A stretch of 64,000 nt of DNA from Pseudopyrenochaeta lycopersici. Taxonomy: Eukaryota; Ascomycota; Dothideomycetes; Pleosporales; Pseudopyrenochaetaceae. The stretch's first letter is position 1. Each line of letters begins with the position of its first letter. Of the stretch, positions 53,901 through 63,024 are shown in pieces. The DNA is taken from positions 682,001 to 746,000 of the forward strand of contig NHZP01000019.1 in NCBI GenBank assembly GCA_003313425.1, given 5' to 3'. The notes under the pieces were generated by a model. It was not told the DNA's origin, made no database searches, and was given only the letters and a program-made list of their open reading frames with translations. The position numbers and the translations under genes are program-made.

Positions 53901-55700
53901 TTTTTAACTAGAAACTATAAGTTTCTGTACTAACTGGCGCATCTTTCTAGTACCCCTCTATTAAGTCTGTTATTAAATATTATAACTACCTCTTCCTTAA
54001 CAGCTTGCGCTATTAGGAATAATTTTTCTTACTAAGCTTTATATTTAATAGTCCGTATCTTATATAGAGGATATACATCCTTAATAATTTGTCCTGTCTT
54101 AGAGAAAGTAAAAGCGATCGCGCCTTCTCTGTTTATTAACATTTCAATAAATAGCTAAACTTCTAATTTTATTAACTTAGATCTAAACTTTTGTAAGGCT
54201 AGCCTTTCTAGTGTTAATCTTGTGCCCTGTAAGAATACTGTATATCTGTATTTAAAAAGGTAATTAAAAGGCCCTATATTAGGAGGTCTTAGACTTTTTC
54301 TTAAGAGTTACAGTTTAACAGTATATTACTTCTAATCCTTACGCCTAAACTCCTTAATATCTAATACTTTAGGAATATCTATAAGTCGTACTTTATTAGC
54401 TACCCTCTTATATAGAGTATTAACTTAACTACTTATATACTTCCTTCTCTTTTCCTATTACGCCTAATAGTTAAGTTTATATATAACTAAAAAAGACTCT
54501 AATTCTTGCACAGCTAAAGGATCCTTAGAGGCTCTAACTCTATAGCTTATTACTTATTTTACCTATTCTTTAAATTACTACTTATTATTAGTTATAAAAA
54601 TAGGTAAAAATTCGCTAAATCTAATAGAAGCTTTTATAAACTTAGCCTCCTAAATATACTTAACCTGTGGGTGGAACTTCCTCTGCAGCTGCAGCGTGCG
54701 GTAAGTTATCGTGTATGTAGTAGGTATCTGTGTTCGTGGTAATTATTCTCTATTGTCTATGTACAGTTAAGGAGAGTTCTTATATAGGGGGTACAGAGCT
54801 TTGGCCTTCGTGCCCAAAGCTTCTGTTGTCATGTGATAGCGCGCGACAGCTTAACGTCGTGCGTACCAACCTCATGCATTACGTACGGACATAACCTAAG
54901 TATAAGATAAATAAGATTCTAAACTAAAATATTATCTTAGGTATCTTCTACTTAAATCTAGACACTCCTCCCTAGAAAGGGTGTCTGCTATATATTTTCT
55001 TTGTCTTTAGGAGTTAGTATATAGTCTCTTAGATGCAGCAGAGCAGGATTAGAGGCTATAAAGATAGTGTTTCTGTCTCTATTCTTAGAAATAATCCTAC
55101 ACGTAATCTTTCTATATACGTTATACTAAATTAATAACCTTACTAAAGCGTACTAAGGTCTACCTAAAATTACTAATCTTATTAGGTTTTAAACAATCCT
55201 AAAGTAACTAATAATAGTTACCTCCCCTACTTTAACTAGGACACTCTACGCAGTTCCTATAAAAGGATTAGTGCTTCTATTTATAGTAACTACTCTATCT
55301 TAATATAAGCTACCTTACTTATAGTCTTTATATATAAGCTTTAATGCCTTAGCTGCACTATATCTTAAAAGGTTTATCTATACGCTAGTGTTAATAAGAC
55401 ACTTTACTGCATGCCTATTAAATAAAGCCTAGCAGGTTAGAAGGTTACACTGTATGTAGGCTATGCCTATCTTCTTTTAAATTATTATAGCTTCTTATTT
55501 AGTAGGATTAACTAAAGCTTTATACTAAGTATTATATATTCCTAGGGCCTTATACCTTGTTTAGGTATTAAAAGCCTTAAATTATATTAAGTTAAGCCCT
55601 AAATTTAGTCTTTTTTTAAAACTAACAGTCTCTTCTTAATTTAATTTAACCTTTTCTTTATTAGAAAAATACCTCTAAACATCCCTAATAATATAGGCGG
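50950..55700 (-). pseudogene. Ty3/gypsy pol of the 13-kb element, RIP-degraded
   Basis: On the minus strand, the reverse-transcriptase/RNase H connection near 53.4-53.2 kb reads NVKEVRAFVGI-like sequence (as NAET.KK.GRLVSVS with stops in place of Gln and Trp), followed by CVYYRIW-type text; integrase-like sequence follows to about 51 kb. The order protease, RT, RNase H, integrase is that of Ty3/gypsy rather than Ty1/copia. Stops are frequent, and none of it can be expressed as a whole. A 226-bp foreign LTR interrupts it near its 5' end. Confidence 0.55.
54666..54891. mobile_element. 226-bp solo LTR (family C) with TAACC duplication
   Basis: It starts TGTGGGTGGAACTTCC and ends GTACGGACA, and is bounded by the direct repeat TAACC (54661-54665 and 54892-54896). 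The sequence is GC-richer than the surrounding pol and contains TATATAGGGG-type promoter-like text. No other copy lies in this window. Strand is not assigned because no internal region is present. Confidence 0.8.
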
Positions 55701-55770
55701 ACGCGGGGTTGTGCAGGGTAAGGCACTGCAGTGTCAGCGAATTAGGTTCTAATAGGTCTCGCTTAGCTAA

Positions 55771-55793
55771 CCTAGCGATTACTAATTAGCTAG
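55771..55793. repeat. Junction hairpin repeat, copy 3
   Basis: CTAGC and GCTAG arms flank GATTACTAATTA. It differs from copy 2 by one base (G to A in the loop). It lies between the gag and pol segments of the 13-kb element, inside a short GC-richer patch (55700-55800). Confidence 0.6.
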
Positions 55794-55899
55794 CTAGCCT
55801 AATACTTAATTCTACAGCGTTTACGCTAGCTAATAACGCAGTAGGCTTATTAATTACTTTTAATATATTTCTAACTTATTTTTAAAGCTAATGTTAGCT

Positions 55900-57978
55900 T
55901 ATAAGGTCCCTAAAAGTCACACTACGCACCTCCTAATACAGTATAGTAGTAGCGATATAGTTTAGATGCGGTCTTAGTAAATAACAGAGCTCTGTATTAG
56001 TAAGGCTGTTATTCTAGTTCTTCTTTTTCTTATTCTAACTAATAAATTTAGGCTTAGCTTTTAAATCTTAAAAGCTTCTATTATTATCTAGAAGCTGTAT
56101 AAGAGAGAATAGCTTATTATAGGCTTAGCTAGTAAATAGAATTAGCTCTACTTACTTAAATTCCTTAATATCTATTAGTTTAAATGCAGTATTACCCCTT
56201 ATAGTAGGTATACGATAGTCCTTAACTATAACTTACTTTAGTTACTTAGAATAAGGAGGCTTAGCAGGAGCTTACTTCTAAACTTTGCTCTGCCTAACTT
56301 TCTTAAGAACTAGATCTTTCCTAATATTCTAACGCGTTTAAGAGCGTGTTACTGCATAAGTTAAGCTAGCATTTACTACTCCTTCTTTAAAAGCACTAAG
56401 AATAATGTCCTAAGATATAACCTTATTAAGGGCAAAACACGCTTTAGTCGAGCCTCTTAGCAATATCCTAACGTTCTAAAAGTTTAGTAGGTCCTTAGCC
56501 AGGCTTATAGCTATCCTGCTATATCTATCTTCTGTAATCGTATTTGTATTAGGACTAACTACCTTCTGTTACTGCACAGCTAGTAGTCTAAGCTTTTAAT
56601 ATTAAGTAGGCCTTAAGTCTACTCTATTAAACTTCTCTAGATATACTACTAATACTAGCTAATCTAAGACATTATTAGTAACTCTGTAATACTCCTAAAT
56701 TTTCTGTTTTAACTAATAGAGCTGTAACGTTTAGGGTGCAGTTCCTTAGATTTGCCCTAACCTCTTATGCGAAGGACTAAAATAGTAAGTCTTATATCTA
56801 ACTTCCCTGTTCTACTTAAAGCTAATCTAGCTAAGATGCAAAAGCAGCTAATATAGCTTACATTCTCTAGTAATATAACTAGGGGGGTTGCACATATTAT
56901 AAGTGTTTTAATATTCACGTCCTTAGATAGTGATTGCGCCTTGCTAAGGATTTAAGTTGCGAGGAGCCGTTGTTATGTATAAGCCATCATTCCTTTCCGA
57001 TAGTGACTGCTTAGCATCATCTCTTGAGACGACTCGGCTGATGAAGTACGCGTACGTAGCTGGGTTCCTCAGAATCTGACTAAGCTTGGGATGAACCATT
57101 ATCTCGTTGACCTCAGCTAGGCTAATCTTCTAGTCGCTAAGGGCTGAAATAAGGTCTTAAACCTCTGGATCTACACTAGGTAGAAGAGCAGGCCTAGCTT
57201 CCTCTTAAACTTTGCTTTTCTTATACTTATTAACTGCGTCTTTTAGCTACTTAGCTGTTAATGTTTTCTTTTCTTAATTAAGGATCTAGTGTGTAAGCTT
57301 AGCCTCTCTTTCTGCATAACTAGGGGATATCTGTTTTATCCCCTCTCTCTAGCGGTACACGCGCTTAAGATACGTGTAAATCTTCTTAATATTAAAACTC
57401 TCTAGCTTGTCTAGAATCAGCCCTTTATGCATGTAGATAAAGATTATATCTTAGTCTTCTCTTAGAAGGCCTCTAGCGAAAAAGAAGCTAGCCTCTGTCC
57501 TATGTAGCTGGCCTGTCTTAATGCAAGCGTTACTGTACGCTGCGAAGTTAGTTGAATACTTAGATAGTCCTAGGAATTTTCTTAACGTTTCAGAAACATA
57601 GGTCTCTAGGAACGCTCGCGTTCCTATGCGTTAAGCTATATCTTAATCGTGCTAATACTCTTTTATTACTTCTTAAAGCTTCTTCTAGTCTAGTACCCTA
57701 TATAGCCTTATTTTCTTAATAAAGCTTCTGTACATAGTGTTACAGAAGTCTAGAAGGATTCTTATCTTTTAATAGTTATTATAGCTGCTATTATCTGCCT
57801 AGCGATTAAAGTTATCTAGGAACTTAGTAACGTCTTTTCCTGTAAATAGAAAGTCTTTCCTTGCCGGCCTTATAGGCACAAGTACTTTGCTAGTATCTAT
57901 AGTATGTTTCTTAATAACCTCAATAGCTAGCGTAAGATCTGATCTAAATAACAGCAAATCTGGTGTCGATTCAGCCAT
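55900..57978 (-). pseudogene. gag of the 13-kb element, N-terminus preserved
   Basis: An ATG at 57978 begins MAESTPDLLLFRSDLTLAI and the open frame continues to FTGKDVTKFLDNFNR before a stop near 57799. The FTGK.VT.FL pattern is typical of fungal Ty3/gypsy gag N-termini. Downstream, long stretches in the same style persist through stops, for example FLGLSKYSTNFAAYSNACI and HKGLILDKLESFNIKKIY, for about 1 kb. This is the best-preserved coding part of the AT-rich block. It follows the tandem-repeat leader, as gag should follow the 5' LTR. Confidence 0.6.
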
Positions 57979-58310
57979 AAGGATAGCTAAAGGCTGAATC
58001 CTAAATAGGCTGCTGCAGCCCTTTAGTATAACTAAATAAGGAGACTGCAACTACTAGGCAGTTCCTTACTAACGCTAATAATTAACTAAAATCTAATACT
58101 GTACTACTTCTGAATTATTTCTTAATTGTTTATAGCTGTTCTCGTTTCTGTTTTCTATTATCTTATTCTTATTCTTATTACTATTCTGTTACTAAGTTAG
58201 CTTCCGCTCATTATATAGGAAGTCTTAATTTGTTATAGCAAGATAACAAGGATACAGCCTTAACAGAGCTGGTCCCTGTCAACTCTTAGCTCTAAAAATG
58301 TAGAGGGGGT

Positions 58311-58500
58311 GGCCGTAACAGCGCTATCCCTCTCTAAGGTTCCGAAGGCTGGCCGCAACAGCGCCATCCCTCTTAAAGGTTCTAAAGGCTGGCCGCAACA
58401 GCGCTATCCCTCTTAAAGGTTCTAAAGGCTGGCCGCAACAGCGCCATCCCTCTCAAAGGTTCTAAAGGCTGGCCGCAACAGCGCCATCCCTCTCAAAGGT
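58311..58500. repeat. 40-bp tandem repeat, 4.75 units
   Basis: The unit (GGCCGCAACAGCGCCATCCC, then TCTCAAAGGTTCTAAAGGCT) recurs at 58311, 58351, 58391, 58431 and 58471, the last unit partial. Differences between units are almost all C/T transitions. It lies between the 5' LTR (right) and gag start of the 13-kb element, in what would be the RNA leader. Confidence 0.9.
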
Positions 58501-58684
58501 TTGTTAGGGTCAAACAGACACCCAGCTCTTTCTAGGTAATCCTATAATCTCTGTATTGCAATGTAGCGCTCTCATATTTGTGTTTTTGACGTTGACAGTT
58601 TAATGCCATGTAGGCTTTTTCTGCTCTTATTAGCCATAGCCTAACCAGAACAGACCGTTGTGCCCCTTAGGCTTCGCTATTATT

Positions 58685-59042
58685 TGTGGAGTTAACAAGG
58701 TGGTTCGGCACAATCCCGCAGTTCTGGTGTTGTGAATGAGAGGTAACGTTGGAATCTAAGCGTGCGTAAATAACAGGAGCAGCCCTGCCTGTGCAGTCTG
58801 CTAGAAACGAAGGTAAGTATAGAGCCTGATTAAAAGTAATAAATAAAATAGTCTGAAATCTTATTAAATTGACGTAACTAATGCACTAGCTACTTTGCAA
58901 AATCTCAGTTTTGAAGTGAATTCTCGTAGTGTGTGGTGCATGACGTTGAGATCTCTCGCATCTCCAAGTCTTATCATCAAATCTCGCTGACAAAGGAAAC
59001 CCATCATCACCTGATTGCCCAGGTACCCTGTGCAACGGCACA
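58685..59042 (-). repeat. Right (5') LTR of the 13-kb element
   Basis: This is the second 358-bp LTR, matching 46021-46378 over its whole length with few transitions. CTAG follows it at 59043-59046 and precedes the left LTR. A convincing primer-binding site beginning TGG was not found immediately inside; the adjoining bases on the element strand are AATAATAGCGAAGCC. Confidence 0.85.
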
Positions 59043-60550
59043 CTAGGAGAGGTAGCTGTAACATCTCTACGTCTTAAGCCCCTCCTTCTTAGGTTGTAAC
59101 GACTTCCTACGTTTTATTATCGCTTTTTTCTTCTTTTACTACTATTATATTAATCTAAGGAGTTACTTTATTCTTTTTCTTATAGTCCTTAGCTATATAG
59201 CCTTTCTTATTACAGTTGTCAGATGTAAAGCCCGATAGGGTGTTAGATGTCACGTGTCAATCTCCAAGTTGCCAGATCCTAGATGGTAGCACAAACTCTC
59301 GGGTGTAACTACTTGGCAGAGGGGCATACAAAAGCAGAAAACGGAGAGAACACAGAATTAATCAATTACGTTCATCATCAAAATTCATCAAAGATCAAGC
59401 CAAATAGTCCTTGAATCTGACAACAGTTAAAACAGGTTATTTCTTTCTTCTTCCCCTCCTTACCTAACTTTCCTTTATTAAGGTTATCTAGATATATTAC
59501 TTTAGATCCCCTAGATATATAGTGTCCTAGGACCCTTTAGGGCTGCTATTAGTAACGTAGGCGACTGCTGTTAGACTTATTGCGATAATTCTTTCGCGGT
59601 TTCTTATCTTCTTTTGTTTGTCTAGGTTATCATCCCGTAAGTCGCACGCGAAGCTCGTAGAGTTCTATATCTAGTCAGATAGTCTTATTAATTAGGTCGT
59701 CTAGTGTCGTAATCTTCGTGCCTGTACGTATAAGTTTAGTCTAGATGTCCGCCTTTAGGCCTTATTTATATATAGTTTTTAGGGTATTGTTATTCTAGCT
59801 AGTTTATCTAGCGTAACCTAGAAATTTATTAGTATAGTTAGCTGCAGATTAGGTTTGTCGCATGTTTTAGACTTTGCGTTCTGTAATAGTTACTTTGTTT
59901 AGGAGTCTGAACGCTTAACGCATGCATGCCTTGAATCTGCCTGTCTCTTCAAACATAGTAATTAGTTCTTAAGTTTTCTATTAAAGATCTAATTAAGTAG
60001 TTATAATATAAAGTAACTAGTGTTAACTAGTTATTATCTTTAGAGTATTCTATAGATGTGCAGGCTAGGTCGAAGGTAGAAGTATTAAATAGTAGTATAC
60101 TTGTAGATTATCTTAAGTTAATCACAATGTGCTATAGGGCTACATTATGCAAGTCTATATACATAATTATCTTATAGGATTCTTATAAGGCCCCCTCTAG
60201 GATTTCTAGGTTTGTCTCCGTCCTATAAGACATAGTCCGTCTTAGCGTAGGATTACGTGACTCTAGCGTTATTAGTTAGTTTAGAGGCTTGGCCTCTTCG
60301 TTAGTCGTCCGTGCCTCCTCCCTTATCCTTATAACCGCCGCCTTCCTACTTCCTATTTATAATACTATCCTCTCCTCCTAGTCTTTATATCCTTATAACT
60401 AACTTATAGCTTCTTATAGTACTACCTATTATTATTCTGTTAGAGATTATATAAACGCTATTAGTTAGGTTGCTATAGTTTCTTATAAATATTATTTAAA
60501 AAAGAAGTTAGAGTGTAGAATGTTATTATTAAAAGAAAAGTGTAGAAATT
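59043..60550 (-). mobile_element. Ty3/gypsy relic, minus strand (gag part)
   Basis: This is the gag end of the element whose pol lies at 41133-46020, separated from it by the 13-kb insertion. The zinc knuckle is readable on the minus strand as ITCFNC, then NKKGYIAKDYK on the far side of a copia solo LTR at 59217-59422. Upstream gag sequence extends to about 60.5 kb, strongly mutated. Confidence 0.6.
59217..59422 (+). mobile_element. 206-bp Ty1/copia solo LTR with ACAGT duplication
   Basis: It begins TGTCAGATGTAAAGCCCG and ends CCTTGAATCTGACA. The direct repeat ACAGT flanks it (59212-59216 and 59423-59427). It interrupts the zinc-knuckle codons of a gypsy gag. It matches, inverted, the LTR at 62819-63024, which is attached to copia coding sequence, and this gives the family. 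Confidence 0.9.
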
Positions 60551-60579
60551 ATTATTAAAATAGGGTGTTATTATATAAG

Positions 60580-60900
60580 CTAGTAGATATGCTAGTTCTA
60601 AACTTTTCTTATTTAGATAAGGAATTAGCTTAGTTAGACGCGTAAGAAGCTAAGACTAACAACGCAGAAGAGAAGGCGCTAAATGCCCTTCTCGCTGCTT
60701 ACGCGAAAAAGAATTAGCTTTGTAAATAGTAGAAGTTATTATAGCATTATAAGTAATAATAGGTAGATAATTCTAGTTATATTACGGAAGAGATTAAGGC
60801 GTTAGAGGCGATTAAGGATATTAACTGTAAGGTTAACGTTCTTAAGTAAGGGCTAATACCTAGTACTTCTGCCTTAGACTAGAGCGTTTTTACTCTATCC
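60580..60900 (+). pseudogene. Plus-strand coiled-coil coding remnant
   Basis: On the plus strand the text KTNNAEEKALNALLAAYAKK, then DNSSYITEEIKALEAIKDIN reads through several TAA/TAG codons. It is charged and heptad-like. Similar Arg/Gln-rich helical tails occur in fungal transposon-linked proteins. I cannot name the element. It lies between two minus-strand gypsy segments and marks a junction. Confidence 0.3.
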
Positions 60901-60959
60901 TAGCTTAAAGGTAATCTTCTTCCTCTAGGGATTATATTATTAGATTAAGTTAGTTATAA

Positions 60960-62818
60960 TTCTAGTATCTAAGTTCTTTCTATTCCCTGTCGCAGTTATA
61001 TTTACTAATTCGTTCTTTGTAGTTTCCTAAGTTTAATTTTAGTTCCTAAGTATTCTTAGAGTTAGGGTACTCTTTCTATTTAACTAGATACTTGTCCTCT
61101 CTATACTTATCTTTTATAATCTTAGAATATTACATATTAAGGATCTTCTTAACTTTATACTCTGTTTCCTCTTTAGTCTTGTACCTAAAGGTTTTCTGTA
61201 GTAGCGTTACTAGGTGCGTAGGTTCTAACAGTTTAATGTAGAACCTTAGGTAGATTTTTGCGTCTTTAGGTAGTTCTAATATATACGTGACTAGTCTGTT
61301 ATATTATTTAATTAAAAACAGTCTAACTTTAATATAGTCTAACCCCTTGTTAGGTTATTTCGTGCGTAGGTTTTTTATAAGTAAATATACTTTATCCCCT
61401 TTTTTTAGCTAAGGCGCTGTTTTTCTTTTCTTATTAACATATAAAATTTATTATCCTTATCTTTTCTTAAGTTTTTCTTGTAATTATTTTAGCGTTGCCT
61501 ATAGTTCTCCTACTATCTTAACTGTAGCTTCTACTTTAATACTTAGAAAGTTTCTTTTAAATAGGTTTAGGTGTTTCCTGTAATAAGCGTAGAATAGTAT
61601 TTCGCCTATTGCTTTAGATTTGCTATTATTAAACGCGATTTATGCTGTAAGTAATAGTAATACCTAGTTATTCTATTATTTATTATAATACGTCCGTAGG
61701 TATTATTTTAAGGTTCTGTTTGTTTGTTCTGTTTATCTATTAGTTTCTAGGTAGTACGCTGTAGATAGTTTCCTTTAAGTACCTATCTTAGCTACAAAGG
61801 TTAACTAGAAATTAGATATAAACAGCTTATCTCTATTGCTAATAATAGTTTTTAGTATGCTGTAGTGTCAGAATATTCAGTCTTTTATTATTTCCGCGAG
61901 TTGTAGTGCTGTAAAATTTTTCCTAAACAGTATAAACTTTGCGTATTTAATACATCTGTATACTATGTTATATTTTGCATTATACTTATATCTAGTTACT
62001 TTGTCTGCAGACTTAGGTAAGTCCGTGATAAAGTCTATTACTATATCTTCCTATAGCTTTATAGGTACCTTAATTACCTGCGACTTACTATAGGGTGCAT
62101 GAGTAGTATGTTTATTTTATTAGCAGGGTACACATTTCTTAATATATATTTCTACTTTCTACCTAAGGTTTGTGATATAGTAGTTTTATTAGATAAGTTC
62201 TATTATTTTTGTAATTCCTAGGTGTCTGTGTATTAGATTATTGTAGTGTTATTAGATAATAGCTTCGTGTAGGTTCTTAGGAACTTCTGCTTGTACTTTT
62301 AAGATTACGTAGTATTCTTGTAAAGGTCCTAGGGTTCTATCCTTATTTATCTTTAGGATCGCTATGCGAACTTTAGTTTTCTTTCCTACTATATTATATC
62401 TTCTGCTTAGTATACCTGCTCTTCTATTTTCTTTCCCTAGTGTATAGATAATCTTAAACTTGTATTATCTTAGAAGTTCTAACTATCTTACTTGTCTTTA
62501 GTTTAGTTGTTTTATTATCATTGTAATGGGCTGCGCCCTTTAGGCCTCTTCGCCCATAACAATCATGAAGTATATTAGGTTCTAGTAGTCTGTATAAATA
62601 GTAAGTTCTAAGCAACTTTCTGTATATGCTCTCTAATATCGCAGTGCGTTAACGATAGCTTTTAGTTCCTTGTTGTAGATGTTGTATTATTCTTCTATCT
62701 ATAAGAACTTGCGCGAGTAATACGCTATAGGGTGCTATTTTCTGTCCTTTTTTTATAAGGCTACTACTCTAATTACGAGGTCTAATGCGTCTGTTTTAAT
62801 CTTTAGTAGTTGTCTACT
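60960..62818 (-). mobile_element. Ty3/gypsy integrase and RNase H relic
   Basis: The minus strand reads a classic Ty3/gypsy integrase despite stops: THAPYSKSQVIKVPIKL, VIDFITDLPKSADK, IKYAKFILF, IISNRDKLFISNF and KLSTAYYLETNR. The family's Asp codons appear as Asn in places (IISNRD from IISDRD-type sequence). RNase H-like text is to the right. It is homologous to 41133-42900. A 40-bp LTR derivative is inserted at 62522. Confidence 0.75.
62522..62561. mobile_element. 40-bp internally deleted family-A LTR with ATCAT duplication
   Basis: The element consists of only the two ends of the 250-bp LTR family: TGTAATGGGCTGCGCCCTTT then AGGCCTCTTCGCCCATAACA. It is flanked by the direct repeat ATCAT (62517-62521 and 62562-62566). 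Its ends match those at 40883-41132 while the central ~210 bp is missing. Confidence 0.8.
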
Positions 62819-63024
62819 TGTTAGATTCAAGGACTATTTAGCTTGATCTTTGATAAATTTTGATGATGAACGTGATTAATTAATTCTGTGTTCTCTCCGT
62901 TTTCTGCTTTTGTATGCCCCTCTGCTAAGTAGTTACACCTAAGAGTTTGTGCTACTATCTAGGATCTCGCAACTTAGAGATTAACACGTGATATCTAACA
63001 CTCTATCAGGCTTTACATCTGACA
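62819..63024 (-). repeat. Ty1/copia 3' LTR
   Basis: This is the inverted copy of 59217-59422, 206 bp long. On the minus strand it begins TGTCAGATGTAAAGCC, directly after a purine tract GCTAAGGGGGTG, and it follows copia RNase H sequence, so it is the 3' LTR of a minus-strand element. Its terminal TGTTAGATTC against TGTCAGATTC-type ends shows a C-to-T change. The other end of the element lies beyond the window. Confidence 0.85.

Larger units (their letters stand above)
46021..59042 (-). mobile_element. 13-kb LTR retrotransposon with gag, pol and an extra third gene
   Basis: Two direct 358-bp repeats (46021-46378 and 58685-59042) flank the element. The bases outside are CTAG on both sides (46017-46020 and 59043-59046), consistent with a 4-bp target duplication. 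The host sequence is a gypsy gag-pol relic cut between zinc knuckle and protease, so the boundaries are confirmed by what they interrupt. On the minus strand the order from the right is LTR, leader with tandem repeats, gag (about 58.0-55.9 kb), Ty3/gypsy pol (about 55.7-51 kb), a third coding segment (about 50.3-46.8 kb), purine-rich tract and LTR. A foreign solo LTR is inserted at 54666-54891. All frames are broken by RIP-type stops. Confidence 0.8.

Noticed and set aside
58311..58500. Regular repeats that could suggest a CRISPR array
   Set aside because: Units are contiguous 40-bp tandem copies without unique spacers, and the genome is eukaryotic with introns.
58864..59064. 66-codon minus-strand frame
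   Set aside because: It lies in the right LTR and crosses into the flanking relic; it reflects LTR sequence rather than a protein.
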